Below, piece by piece: positions 16,982 to 25,640 of a DNA stretch of 64,000 nt. The stretch covers positions 1,922,001-1,986,000 of the forward strand of contig NZ_CP045643.1 in assembly GCF_009498275.1 (NCBI RefSeq), given 5' to 3'. Numbering within the stretch: position 1 is the first letter of the stretch; every line of letters begins with the position of its first letter. Source of the DNA: Streptomyces fagopyri (GTDB lineage Bacteria > Actinomycetota > Actinomycetes > Streptomycetales > Streptomycetaceae). The position numbers and the translations under genes were made by a program. The notes under the pieces were generated by a model. That model was given only the letters and a program-made list of their open reading frames with translations. It did not search any database and had not been told where the DNA came from.

Positions 16982-17129
16982 GCCGTAGAGCGTGCCCCGC
17001 GTCGAAAAACGTTCGATCAACGCCGGATCAACGCCACGTTCCGATCGCTCCGGCGGCCCTGATGATGCTCCCGCCGACCGCACGGGAGCACGGCGGCGCG
17101 CGGGCGCCGCGCAAACAAAACAAACATTC

Positions 17130-17150
17130 CCGGTCACCCCTGGTGACCGG
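17130..17150. promoter_or_regulatory. Inverted repeat in the wbl/VOC divergent region
   Basis: CCGGTCACC and GGTGACCGG are separated by 3 bp. The site lies about 149 bp upstream of the Wbl start and 113 bp upstream of the VOC start, next to an A-rich patch (CAAACAAAACAAACA). It is a plausible operator; a small hairpin is the alternative. Confidence 0.4.
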
Positions 17151-17263
17151 TGCGGTCGTTCGTGGCACGGCCCGCGCCGGGACCCGCGTCCCCACAGCGA
17201 TTGTCAGTGGGCGGTGCAAGACTCGGCGGAGCAGACAACGGGACCCCTCAAAGGAGGGCATTC

Positions 17264-18055
17264 ATGCTCACCACCCGCTTTGTTTCCGGCGCTCCGAACT
17301 GGCTCGATATCGGCACACCCGACATCGAGGGCGCCACCTCCTTCTACGGAGGCCTCTTCGACTGGCAGTTCCAGTCGGCGGGGCCCGACGCCGGCGGCTA
17401 CGGCTTCTTCCAGCTCGCGGGGAAGACCGTCGCGGGCGGCATGCAGAGCACCGCCGAACAGGGCCCGCCCTCCTGGACGGTGTACTTCCAGACCCCCGAC
17501 GCGGAGGCCACCACCAAGGCCGCCGAGCAGGCCGGGGGCACCGCGGTCTTCCCGCCCATGGATGTCATGGGCGAGGGCCACATGGCGATTCTCACCGACC
17601 GGGCGGGCGTGCCCTTCGGCCTCTGGCAGCCGGCCAGGACCAAGGGCGTCGACGTGGCGGGCGACCCCGGTTCGCTGTGCTGGGTCGAGCTCTACACCCC
17701 GGACATCGCCTCGGCCGCCGCGTTCTACAACTCCGTGTTCGGCTGGGAGACCTCGGCCGCGCCGTTCCCCGGCGGCACGTACACCTGTGTCAACCCGGCC
17801 GGGGCCGAGGAGACGGACATGTTCGGCGGCGTCGTCCCGCTGGCCGACGACCCGACCGAGGCCGCGTCCGGTGCGTACTGGCTGCCGTACTTCGCGGTGA
17901 CCGACACGGACGCGACGGTCGCCAGGGCACAGGAGCTGGGCGGCACGGTCCGTATGCCCGCCACGGATCTGGAGGGCGTCGGCCGTATGGCCAAGCTCGC
18001 CGACCCGTACGGTGCGCGCTTCGCGGTGATCAAGAGCGCCCCGCGGCCGAGCTGA
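17264..18055 (+). CDS. Two-domain VOC/glyoxalase-like protein (Cfp30B type)
   Basis: The 263-residue protein starts at ATG 17264 after AAGGAGG. It is a tandem of two betaalphabetabetabeta VOC modules (PNWLDIGTPDIEGATSFYGGLFDW and CWVELYTPDIASAAAFYNSVFGW), as in the mycobacterial 27-kDa antigen Cfp30B and actinobacterial hydroxylase-like proteins. VOC proteins bind metals or small molecules and act in glyoxalase, dioxygenase or resistance roles; the substrate is unknown. It is monocistronic. Downstream, 18056-18348 holds GC-rich sequence with no visible gene. Confidence 0.85.
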   Translation: MLTTRFVSGAPNWLDIGTPDIEGATSFYGGLFDWQFQSAGPDAGGYGFFQLAGKTVAGGMQSTAEQGPPSWTVYFQTPDAEATTKAAEQAGGTAVFPPMDVMGEGHMAILTDRAGVPFGLWQPARTKGVDVAGDPGSLCWVELYTPDIASAAAFYNSVFGWETSAAPFPGGTYTCVNPAGAEETDMFGGVVPLADDPTEAASGAYWLPYFAVTDTDATVARAQELGGTVRMPATDLEGVGRMAKLADPYGARFAVIKSAPRPS

Positions 18056-18348
18056 TCCCGGCCGCGGCGATGCCGGGCACACCCGGGCCGGCCGACCCCG
18101 CCCAGGGGCCGGCCGACCCGTCGGGGCCCCCTGCGCACCCGTCCGCGGCGGCCGTGCCGGCGCGGTCGTCCAGTCCCCGGCCGGGCGGACCGGCGGCGGT
18201 CCTCCTGACCCTGGCCGGCCGGTCCGGCGGTGGCCGGCCCGTCGCTCCGGTCACCGCCGGACCGGCCGGCGGTCGCTCCCGTCGTCGCGCGGCCCCGCCG
18301 CATGGTGCCGACTCCGACTCCGGCGGCGCGCCGCGCCGCCCCGTCCGG

Positions 18349-19395
18349 CTACGCGGAAGCCCGCCGTACCAACGTCGTCGGCAGGACCACATCGGAGGGG
18401 CCGCGCACCGCGCGCTCCTTCGCCGTCCGCCGGTCGAGATCGCGCAGGAGCAGACGGGCCATCAACCGCCCCATCTCCTCTATGTCCTGACGGACCGTGG
18501 TGAGCGGCGGATCCGTCTGTTCCGCCACCGGCAGCATGTCGTCGAACCCGATCACCGCGACGTCGTCCGGCACCCGCCGCCCCCGCTCGCGCAGCACCCG
18601 CAGGGCTCCCGCGGCGGACAGGTCGTTCGCGGCGAACACCGCGTCGACGTCGGGGCAGCGGTCCAGCAGTTCGCGCATCGCGCGCTCGCCGCCCGCCGGG
18701 GTGAAGTCACCCTCGACCACGAGCCGCGGATCGGCGTCGGCCATGACGTCCCGGAACCCGTCGAGCCGGTCGACCGCGGAGGTCTGGTCGAGGGCGCCGG
18801 TGATGTGCGCGACGCGCGTGCGCCCCAGCGCGACCAGGTGGCGTACGGCCGCGCGGGCACCGCCCCGGTTGTCACTGTCGACGTACACCGGGGCCGCGGT
18901 GTCGCGGGTGCCGTCGCCCCAGCCGGGCCGTCCGCCGAACACGGTCGGCACGCCCGCGCCGTGGATCAGTTCGGGCAGCGGGTCGTCGAGGTGCAGCGAG
19001 AAGACGAGCGCGCCGTCGACGTGTCCGCCCGCGAGGTAGCGGCCCACGCGCGCGTGGTCGTCGCGGCCCTCCGTCAGCAGCAGGACGAGCTGAGAGTCGT
19101 GCGCCGTCAACTCCTTGCTGATACCTCGCAGTTGGAGACCGAAGAAGGGGTCGGCGAAGACCCTCGTCTCCGGTTCGGCTATGACGACGGCGACCGCGTC
19201 GTGGCGCCGGGTGACCAGGCTGCGGGCGGCCTGGTTGGGAACGTAACCGAGTTCCTCGACGGCCTGCCGGACCCGTTCGACGAGTGGTTCGCGCACTCCG
19301 TCGCCGCCGTTGACCACGCGCGACGCGGTGGCCCGGGAGACCCCCGCCCTCGCGGCCACGGCCTCCAGTGTGGGGCGCGACACTGTCTCGGTCAC
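18349..19395 (-). CDS. LacI family transcriptional regulator
   Basis: GTG 19395, following GAGGAG, gives 348 residues. The N-terminal helix-turn-helix (TLEAVAARAGVSRATASRVVNG) and hinge (YVPNQAARSLVTRR) are typical of LacI/GalR. A periplasmic-binding-protein-like sensor domain follows with DGALVFS and VIGFDD motifs. A CebR-like palindrome lies 55 bp upstream, so autoregulation is likely. No sugar transport or hydrolase gene is adjacent, so the inducer is unknown. Confidence 0.9.
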   Translation of the reverse strand: MTETVSRPTLEAVAARAGVSRATASRVVNGGDGVREPLVERVRQAVEELGYVPNQAARSLVTRRHDAVAVVIAEPETRVFADPFFGLQLRGISKELTAHDSQLVLLLTEGRDDHARVGRYLAGGHVDGALVFSLHLDDPLPELIHGAGVPTVFGGRPGWGDGTRDTAAPVYVDSDNRGGARAAVRHLVALGRTRVAHITGALDQTSAVDRLDGFRDVMADADPRLVVEGDFTPAGGERAMRELLDRCPDVDAVFAANDLSAAGALRVLRERGRRVPDDVAVIGFDDMLPVAEQTDPPLTTVRQDIEEMGRLMARLLLRDLDRRTAKERAVRGPSDVVLPTTLVRRASA

Positions 19396-19450
19396 CTCAG
19401 GGCTCCTCCTCGGCGGTTGCCGATCAGGATAGCCCCGGGAACCGCCCGAT

Positions 19451-19462
19451 GAGAGCGCTCCC
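19451..19462. promoter_or_regulatory. LacI/CebR-like operator upstream of the lacI-type gene
   Basis: GAGAGCGCTCCC differs by one base from the core of the palindrome GGGAGCGCTCCC bound by CebR-like LacI regulators in Streptomyces. It lies in the expected promoter position for autoregulation. Confidence 0.5.
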
Positions 19463-19534
19463 GGCGCCCGGGGCGGCACCCCCGCCCGGCGGGAACGACC
19501 GGCCGCCCGTCACCCGCACCGTCGAACCGCCGGT

Positions 19535-20557
19535 CTACGCCTCGCCTTCGGCGCGCTTGGCCCGGCTCGGCTGCACCCGCTTCGGCTCGCCCGGCATCTT
19601 CGGGTACTCGGGCGGATAGGGCAGATCCCCGAGACCGTGGTCGTGCTCGTCGCGGGCCGCCAGTTCCAGCAGCGCTTCCAGGGAGAAGGCGTGGTCGTCC
19701 ATGTCCGCGTGCACATCGCCGAGTTCGGCGAAGCGCTTCGGCATGGTCGCCAGGTCGAAGTCCCGGGGGCGGGCCTCGGGCACCTCCTCCCAGCGCAGCG
19801 GCGCGGAGACGGGGGCGTGCGGACGGGGACGTACGGAATAGGCGGACGCGATGGTGCGGTCCCGGGCCGTCTGGTTGTAGTCGACGAAGATCTTTTCGCC
19901 GCGCTCCTCCTTCCACCAGGCCGTGGTCACCCGCTCGGGCATCCGGCGCTCCAGTTCACGCCCGGCGGCGATGGCGGCGCGGCGCACCTGGGTGAAGGTC
20001 CAGCGCGGCGCGATCGGCACGAAGACGTGCAGGCCGCGGCCGCCGGAGGTCTTGGGCCAGCCGCGCAGGTCGCCGTACTCGTGGAGAACCTCGCGCAGTT
20101 CGTGGGCCGCGCGCACCGCGTCCTCGTAGTCCGTGCCGGGCTGCGGGTCGAGGTCGATACGGAGTTCGTCGGGGCGGTCGACGTCGTCGCGGCGCACCGG
20201 CCACGGGTGGAAGGTGAGCGTGCCGAACTGCGCGGCCCAGAGCACGGCCGCCACCTCGGTGGGGCACATCTCGTCGGCACTGCGTCCGCTGGGGAAGGTG
20301 ATGTGGGCGGTCGGGATCCAGTCGGGCATGTTCTTGGGCGCCCGTTTCTGGAAGAAGTTCTCCCCCTCGACTCCGTCCGGGTAGCGCTCCAGAGTGGTGG
20401 GGCGGTTGCGCAGGGCGCGCAGGATGCCGTCGCCGACGGCGAGGTAGTACTGGGCGAGATCCAGCTTCGTGAAGCCGCGCTCCGGGAAGAAGATCTTGTC
20501 CGGGCTGGACAGACGTACGATCCTGCCGGCTGCCTCGAGTTCCACCGCTTCGCCCAT
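19535..20557 (-). CDS. ligD: LigD-type DNA polymerase/primase (NHEJ polymerase domain)
   Basis: The 340-residue product starts at ATG 20557. It is a stand-alone LigD polymerase (PolDom) of the archaeo-eukaryotic primase superfamily: SSPDKIFFPERGFTK, RIDLDPQPG containing the catalytic Asp pair, SGGRGLHVFVPI and DYNQTARDRT. It adds nucleotides at double-strand breaks for Ku/ligase-dependent end joining. Unlike mycobacterial LigD it lacks ligase and nuclease domains; the ligase is the divergent gene 75 bp away. The C-terminal 40 residues are charged (AKRAEGEA). Confidence 0.9.
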   Translation of the reverse strand: MGEAVELEAAGRIVRLSSPDKIFFPERGFTKLDLAQYYLAVGDGILRALRNRPTTLERYPDGVEGENFFQKRAPKNMPDWIPTAHITFPSGRSADEMCPTEVAAVLWAAQFGTLTFHPWPVRRDDVDRPDELRIDLDPQPGTDYEDAVRAAHELREVLHEYGDLRGWPKTSGGRGLHVFVPIAPRWTFTQVRRAAIAAGRELERRMPERVTTAWWKEERGEKIFVDYNQTARDRTIASAYSVRPRPHAPVSAPLRWEEVPEARPRDFDLATMPKRFAELGDVHADMDDHAFSLEALLELAARDEHDHGLGDLPYPPEYPKMPGEPKRVQPSRAKRAEGEA

Positions 20558-20631
20558 GCGGGCCACGGTAGGCGCAGCCCGCCTGCCCCGCACACCGGGC
20601 GAACCGCTCCGTGCCGCCGGAGAATCGGACC

Positions 20632-21702
20632 ATGGATCTACCGGTGATGCCGCCCGTGAAGCCGATGCTCGCCAAGTCCGTGGCGAAGATCCCGCCGGAC
20701 ATGCACTACGAGGCCAAGTGGGACGGGTTTCGCGCGATCGTGTTCCGCGACGGAGCCGAGGTCGAGCTCGGCAGCCGCACCGGCAAGACGCTGACCAGGT
20801 ACTTCCCCGAGCTGGTGGAGGCGCTGCGCGAGCGGCTGCCGGAGCGCTGTGTGATGGACGGCGAGATCGTGATCGCCAGGGACGGCCGGCTCGACTTCGA
20901 CGCGCTCACCGAGCGCATCCACCCGGCGGCCTCGCGGGTACGGACGCTGGCGGAGAGGACCCCCGCCTCCTTCGTGGCCTTCGATCTGCTCGCGCTGGCC
21001 GACGAGTCCCTGCTCGACCTGGGGCTCGTCGACCGGCGCGCCCTGCTGACGGCGGCGCTGTCCGGGACGACGGCCCCGGTCCATCTGGCACCGGCGACCA
21101 CCGACCGGGAGGTGGCGGAGCGGTGGTTCGAGCAGTACGAGGGCGCCGGGCTCGACGGAGTGATCGCCAAGCCGCTCGACCTGCTGTACCGGCAGGACGA
21201 ACGGGCCATGTTCAAGATCAAGCACGAGCGCACCGCGGACGTCGTCGTGGCGGGGTACCGCTTCCACAAGAGCGGTCCGATCGTCGGATCCCTGCTGCTC
21301 GGGCTGTACGACGACACGGGCACCCTCCAGCACGTCGGAGTGAGCGCCGCCTTCCCCATGAAGCGGCGGGCCGAGCTGGTGACCGAGCTGGAACCGCTGC
21401 GCATGGAGGACGCCGAGCGGCATCCCTGGGCCGCGTGGTCGCAGGAGTCGGCGCACGAGTCCGCCCGGTTGCCGGGCGCGCCCAGCAGATGGTCGGCGAA
21501 GAAGGATCTCTCCTGGGTGCCGCTGCGGCCGGAGCGGGTGGCGGAGGTGGCGTACGACCACATGGAGAACGGCGTACGGTTCCGCCACACCGCCCGCTTC
21601 CGCCGCTGGCGCCCGGACCGGACCGCCGAGAGCTGCACGTACGGCCAACTGGACGAGCCCGTGGGGTACGACCTCGCGGAGATCCTCGGGCCGCCGGGCT
21701 GA
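20632..21702 (+). CDS. ATP-dependent DNA ligase (NHEJ/LigC type)
   Basis: The 356-residue protein has the nucleotidyl-transferase lysine motif YEAKWDGFR, the GSRTGK motif, VMDGEIV, VAFDLLAL, DGVIAK and MFKIKHERT, followed by a C-terminal OB-fold (RFRHTARFRRWRPD). It seals nicks after adenylation of the lysine and is of the small NHEJ/LigC class. It is divergent from the LigD polymerase gene across 75 bp, suggesting shared regulation. Ku is not in this window. ATG 20632 was chosen because it is the start of the conserved PPVKPMLAKSV. Confidence 0.9.
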   Translation: MDLPVMPPVKPMLAKSVAKIPPDMHYEAKWDGFRAIVFRDGAEVELGSRTGKTLTRYFPELVEALRERLPERCVMDGEIVIARDGRLDFDALTERIHPAASRVRTLAERTPASFVAFDLLALADESLLDLGLVDRRALLTAALSGTTAPVHLAPATTDREVAERWFEQYEGAGLDGVIAKPLDLLYRQDERAMFKIKHERTADVVVAGYRFHKSGPIVGSLLLGLYDDTGTLQHVGVSAAFPMKRRAELVTELEPLRMEDAERHPWAAWSQESAHESARLPGAPSRWSAKKDLSWVPLRPERVAEVAYDHMENGVRFRHTARFRRWRPDRTAESCTYGQLDEPVGYDLAEILGPPG

Positions 21703-21806
21703 CGACCGCGCACCGGGTTTCCCGCCGGGTCCGTCCGGCTCGGTCCCGCCCGGCCGTCGTCTTGTGCGGCCCGGCCCTCGTCCGGTCCCGCCCGCCGGTC
21801 GCGGGC

Positions 21807-21858
21807 GCCGGTCGCGTCCGCGGGTCTCGTTCGCCGGTCGCGTCCGCGGGTCCCGTTC
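21807..21858. repeat. 26-bp tandem duplication in a non-coding gap
   Basis: GCCGGTCGCGTCCGCGGGTC-type units of 26 bp occur twice with a single C/T change, inside 21703-22012. Partial copies precede them. No gene is seen in this gap. Confidence 0.7.
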
Positions 21859-22012
21859 GCCGATCCCCCGGGCGGGCCCTCGCCCTCGGGTCCGCGGCGG
21901 ATCGATCCGTGCGCCGATCGGCCCGCTCACCACGCACGTCCGCAAAACGAACGGGTATGAGCACCGATGAACCTACGAACATACAATTGGTGGCACGGGA
22001 CGGGGTGACACG

Positions 22013-23014
22013 GTGGGCATACGACGGAAGGTGTCGACGCGGCGCGGCGCGATGGCAGCGGCGCTGCTGACGGTCGCGGCGATGGGCTCCCTGGCGACGG
22101 GCTGCGGGTCGGGCGGCGACGCGTCCGCCGACGGAGGCGCCCGGACTCCCGGCCAGAGCCGGACGCCCGCGCCGGGTCCTGGTCACGCCAGTGCCGACAG
22201 CGTCGGCTCCCTCCTCGCCGTGAAGATCGACAACGTGGGGCCGGCCCGCCCCCAGACGGGCCTCGACGCGGCTGACATCGTGTACGCGGAGCAGGTCGAG
22301 GGCGGCCTGAGCCGGCTGATGGCGATCTACGCGACCCGGTTCCCCAAGGCGATCGGACCGGTGCGCAGCGCACGCGAGTCCGACCTGGAGCTGTTGCGCC
22401 AGTTCGACGAGCCGACGCTGGCCTTCTCGGGCGCGCAGCACAAACTGCTGTCGGTCATCGACAAGGCACCGCTGCGGCCGGCACCGCCCGAGCAGAACGC
22501 GGCCGCCTACTACCGCGGCACCGCCAAGCCCGCCCCGCACAATCTCTATCTGCGGCCCGCCCGGCTGTTGCGGTCGGCCCCGGGCGCCGCCGCCCTCACC
22601 ACCGGGTTCCGCTTCGGCGCGGCCCCCGCGGGAGGCAGCCCGCTGACGTCCCGGACGGTGCGTTTCCCGGCCGCCCGCTTCACCTTCTCCTGGTCGGCGA
22701 GCGCACACCGCTGGCTGGTGTCGATGGACGGGACGCCGACGGTCACGACGGACGGCAAGAGGGTGGCTCCCGCGACCGTCGTCGTGCAGTACGTGAAGCT
22801 GGTCAAGTCGAAGTACCACGACGTCCTCGGCAACAACACGCCCTTCACACAGACGGTCGGCTCGGGCACCGCGAAGGTGCTGCGCGACGGCAGGGTCTTC
22901 GACGCCGAGTGGAAGCGGCCGGCCGCGACGGACGGCACGGAGTTCACGACGAACGACGGCGCCCCGATGAACTTCGCGAGCGGCCAGGTGTGGGTGGTCT
23001 TCGCCCAGGCGTGA
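22013..23014 (+). CDS. DUF3048 (YerB-like) lipoprotein
   Basis: GTG 22013 gives 333 residues with an N-terminal signal peptide ending in a lipobox (LATGC, Cys near residue 31), so it is membrane-anchored outside. The mature part contains the DUF3048 core: AVKIDNVGPARPQTGLDAADIVYAEQVEGG and IGPVRSARESDLELL, and the second part VVVQYVKL with the ending GQVWVVF. B. subtilis YerB is the type member; the function is not established. A 32-bp perfect palindrome lies about 65 bp after the stop. Confidence 0.85.
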   Translation: MGIRRKVSTRRGAMAAALLTVAAMGSLATGCGSGGDASADGGARTPGQSRTPAPGPGHASADSVGSLLAVKIDNVGPARPQTGLDAADIVYAEQVEGGLSRLMAIYATRFPKAIGPVRSARESDLELLRQFDEPTLAFSGAQHKLLSVIDKAPLRPAPPEQNAAAYYRGTAKPAPHNLYLRPARLLRSAPGAAALTTGFRFGAAPAGGSPLTSRTVRFPAARFTFSWSASAHRWLVSMDGTPTVTTDGKRVAPATVVVQYVKLVKSKYHDVLGNNTPFTQTVGSGTAKVLRDGRVFDAEWKRPAATDGTEFTTNDGAPMNFASGQVWVVFAQA

Positions 23015-23079
23015 GCGCGGCGCCCCCGCGACCGGGCCGCGTCCTCGCCCACCCCCACCCCCACCGCGGAGCGCTCGTC

Positions 23080-23111
23080 GGTCCCGGCGCGGGCGCGCCC
23101 GCGCCGGGACC
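23080..23111. terminator. 32-bp perfect palindrome (bidirectional terminator candidate)
   Basis: A 16-bp arm beginning GGTCCCGGCGCGGGCG is followed by its exact complement. It lies between the convergent DUF3048 and pcaV genes. The rest of 23015-23311 holds Pro-codon-like C-rich repeats and two copies of GCCCGGTCGTTCGCCCGG (23229-23275). Confidence 0.6.
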
Positions 23112-23311
23112 GGAGGGCCGCCTGTAGCCGCCACGGAAGGGTCGCCCGTCGGGTCCCGGCGCAAGGACCCGCCGTTCCCACCGCCAGGGCGCCTCGACCG
23201 GCCAGACCACGCGAGGTCATGCCGGGTCATGCCCGGTCGTTCGCCCGGCCTTTGCCCGGTCGTTCGCCCGGACGGGGCCGTCCCTTCCCGCCGGGCGGCG
23301 TCCGGCGCGGC

Positions 23312-23776
23312 CTATCGCGGGGCCGGCAGGGATTCCGCCGGGTTGCGCAGCCCCTCCGCGGCGTCCGACACCCGCCGGATGAGGTCGAGGAACACGGTCT
23401 GCTCCTCGGCGGAGAGCGGAGCCAGGAAGATCTGGTTCATCCGTGCCGTACGCACGGTCAGCTTGCGGTGGGTGCGTGTCCCGTCCTCCGTGAGGCGCAG
23501 CAGGGAGCGTCGGCCGTCCTGCGGGTCGCGCACCTTGTCGAGCAGGCCCCGGCGGCCGAGCCGGCTGATGACCTCGGCGATGGTGGAGCGGTCCAGGCCC
23601 ACCCGCTCCCCCACCGTGCGCTGGTCCAGCCCCGGCTCCGCGACGAGCGCGTTCAGGACCGCGAACTGCGGCGAGGTGATCTCCTCGGAGACCATCGTGT
23701 TCCACAGCAGGTAGTGCGCCTGCTGCAACCGCCGGGCCAGGTGCCCGGGGTGGGTGGAGAGGTCCACCGCGGCCAT
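23312..23776 (-). CDS. pcaV: MarR family regulator of protocatechuate catabolism (PcaV-like)
   Basis: ATG 23776, seven bases after GGAG, gives 154 residues with a winged helix core (QRTVGERVGLDRSTIAEVISRLGRRGLL) and the wing DPQDGRRSLLRLTEDG typical of MarR proteins. The gene is divergent from pcaI, as pcaV is in S. coelicolor, where PcaV represses the pca operon and is relieved by protocatechuate. An upstream GTG at 23800 would add eight residues but has no ribosome-binding site. Confidence 0.88.
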   Translation of the reverse strand: MAAVDLSTHPGHLARRLQQAHYLLWNTMVSEEITSPQFAVLNALVAEPGLDQRTVGERVGLDRSTIAEVISRLGRRGLLDKVRDPQDGRRSLLRLTEDGTRTHRKLTVRTARMNQIFLAPLSAEEQTVFLDLIRRVSDAAEGLRNPAESLPAPR

Positions 23777-24026
23777 ATGCGCTCCAGAGGTCGGCGGCAC
23801 GGTCGTATGCCCAGCATTTTTTGGTATGTGTACTGAACGATATCGCCCGCATCCCGGCCTGTCTCCCGCCCGGATCGAACCCCAATCGACTGCTTGCGAG
23901 GACTCTTGACGACAGGACGGCCGGATGGCAGCGTGAACGAAGTCTTGAGAAAATACTCAGTGCCCTGACTATTTGCGTCCTGTTCGATGACGGCACGGGA
24001 CGCTCGGGAGAGAGGGGGCTCCACGG
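23777..24026. promoter_or_regulatory. pcaV-pcaI divergent control region
   Basis: The 250-bp region is AT-rich for this genome (for example GCATTTTTTGGTATGTGTAC). It includes a TGAG-AAAATA-CTCA palindrome at 23946-23959, upstream of pcaI. It likely holds both promoters and MarR-type PcaV operators; the exact sites are inferred. Confidence 0.5.
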
Positions 24027-24809
24027 ATGGACAAGGTGGTCGCCACGGCCGCTCAGGCGGTGGCCGACGTGCCGGACGGCGCGACGCTCGCGGTGGGCGG
24101 GTTCGGGCTGAGCGGCGTACCGAACGTGCTGATCCAGGCCCTGTACGAGCGCGGGTCCTCCGGTCTGGGGGTGGTCTCCAACAACTGCGGGGCGATGGAG
24201 TCGGGCCTCGCGGTGCTCCTGGCGGCCGGGCGGATCGCGCGGGTGACGGGTTCCTACATCGGGGCGAACAAGGAGTTCGCCCGGCAGTACCTGGCCGGGG
24301 AGCTGGAGGTGGAGCTGATCCCGCAGGGGACGCTCGCGGAGCGGCTGCGCGCGGGCGGCGCGGGGATCCCGGCGTTCTTCACTCCGGCGGGGGTGGGTAC
24401 ACAGGTCGCCGACGGCGGACTGCCGTGGCGCTACGACGGCCGGGGCGGGGTGGCGGTGGCCTCCCCGCCGAAGGAGGTCCGTGTCTTCGACGGGGCCGAG
24501 TACGTGCTGGAGCGCGGGATCCGCACGGATTTCGCCCTGGTGCGGGCCGCGAAGGGCGACCGGCACGGGAACCTGGTGTTCAACAAGTCCGCCCGCAACT
24601 TCAACCCGCTGGCCGCGACGGCCGGGCGGGTGACGGTCGCCGAGGTCGAGGAACTGGTCGAGCCGGGGGAGATCGATCCGGACGCCGTGCATCTGCCCGG
24701 CGTCTTCGTGCAGCGCGTCGTCGCCCTCACTCCGCGGCAGGCCGGCGCGAAGATGATCGAGAACCGGACGGTCTCCCCGCCCGCGGCCGGTGGATCGGGG
24801 GGTGCGTGA
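24027..24809 (+). CDS. pcaI: 3-oxoadipate CoA-transferase subunit A
   Basis: The 260-residue alpha subunit has the CoA-transferase glycine-rich stretch [28 protein letters not shown], and the later [10 protein letters not shown]. With PcaJ it transfers CoA from succinyl-CoA to beta-ketoadipate in protocatechuate degradation. The start ATG 24027 follows a purine-rich GAGAGAGGGGG. The stop overlaps the pcaJ start by 1 bp. Confidence 0.93.
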   Translation: MDKVVATAAQAVADVPDGATLAVGGFGLSGVPNVLIQALYERGSSGLGVVSNNCGAMESGLAVLLAAGRIARVTGSYIGANKEFARQYLAGELEVELIPQGTLAERLRAGGAGIPAFFTPAGVGTQVADGGLPWRYDGRGGVAVASPPKEVRVFDGAEYVLERGIRTDFALVRAAKGDRHGNLVFNKSARNFNPLAATAGRVTVAEVEELVEPGEIDPDAVHLPGVFVQRVVALTPRQAGAKMIENRTVSPPAAGGSGGA

Positions 24810-25453
24810 TGGCGTGGAGCCGACAGGAGATGGCGGCCCGTGCGGCGCTCGAACTGCGCGACGGGCAGTACGTGAACCTGGGGATCGGACTGCCGACGCT
24901 GATCCCCAACCATCTTCCCGCGGGGGTGGAGGTGATCCTGGAGTCGGAGAACGGGATCCTGGGCACCGGCCCCTACCCGACCGAGGACCAGGTCGATCCG
25001 GATCTGATCAACGCGGGGAAGGAGACCGTGACGGTCCTGCCCGGCGCCTCCTACTTCGATTCGGCGCTGTCGTTCTCGATGATCCGCGGCGGGCACATCG
25101 ATGTAGCCGTGCTGGGCGCCATGCAGGTCTCGGCAGGGGGTGACCTGGCGAACTGGGCCGTCCCGGGAAAGATGATCACGGGCATCGGCGGCGCGATGGA
25201 CCTGGTGCACGGGGCCCGGACGGTGATCGTGGTGATGACCCACACCGCGAAGGACGGCTCGCCGAAGATCCTTCAGGAGTGCGCGCTGCCCCTCACCGGC
25301 AAGGCCTGTGTCGACCGGGTCATCACCGACCTCGCCGTCCTCGACATCACCGGTGACGGTCTCGCACTGGTGGAGACGGCGCCCGGCGTCACCGCCCGGG
25401 AGGTCGCCGCCAGAACCGGCGCCGGACTGCTCATCCCGCGGGAGTTGTCTTGA
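24809..25453 (+). CDS. pcaJ: 3-oxoadipate CoA-transferase subunit B
   Basis: The 214-residue beta subunit includes the catalytic glutamate motif [13 protein letters not shown] and the [20 protein letters not shown] segment. The start ATG overlaps the pcaI TGA, giving coupled translation and equal stoichiometry. The stop TGA overlaps a TTG that opens the pcaF remnant. Confidence 0.93.
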   Translation: MAWSRQEMAARAALELRDGQYVNLGIGLPTLIPNHLPAGVEVILESENGILGTGPYPTEDQVDPDLINAGKETVTVLPGASYFDSALSFSMIRGGHIDVAVLGAMQVSAGGDLANWAVPGKMITGIGGAMDLVHGARTVIVVMTHTAKDGSPKILQECALPLTGKACVDRVITDLAVLDITGDGLALVETAPGVTAREVAARTGAGLLIPRELS

Positions 25454-25640
25454 GGTACGGCCGCGTCGTCCACGCCGACCGCACCCCGCCCGATGCCTCC
25501 GGCCCGTCCACCACCCGCCTCACCGGACACGCCGGGCCCCGTCGACCCGTCCGCAAGGACTCCGGCACCGGCGTCGCCGCCCTGTGTGCCGGAGTCCGCC
25601 AGGACGTCGCCGCCGGCCTCGCACGAGAGGAAGCCCCCGC
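25450..25640 (+). pseudogene. pcaF: Remnant of beta-ketoadipyl-CoA thiolase (internally deleted pcaF)
   Basis: In other Streptomyces pca operons a complete pcaF of about 400 codons stands between pcaJ and pcaH. Here only about 190 bp remain. From the TTG at 25450 the frame reads [12 protein letters not shown], similar to the thiolase N-terminus VVDAVRTP. It then reads TTRLTGHA and SGTGVAALCAGVRQDVA, which resembles the C-terminal thiolase sequence around the active-site Cys (TGVAALC.GVGQG.A). The middle, with the nucleophilic Cys and His regions, is missing. No stop appears before pcaH. This fits an internal deletion of about 1 kb, followed by decay. Confidence 0.6.
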
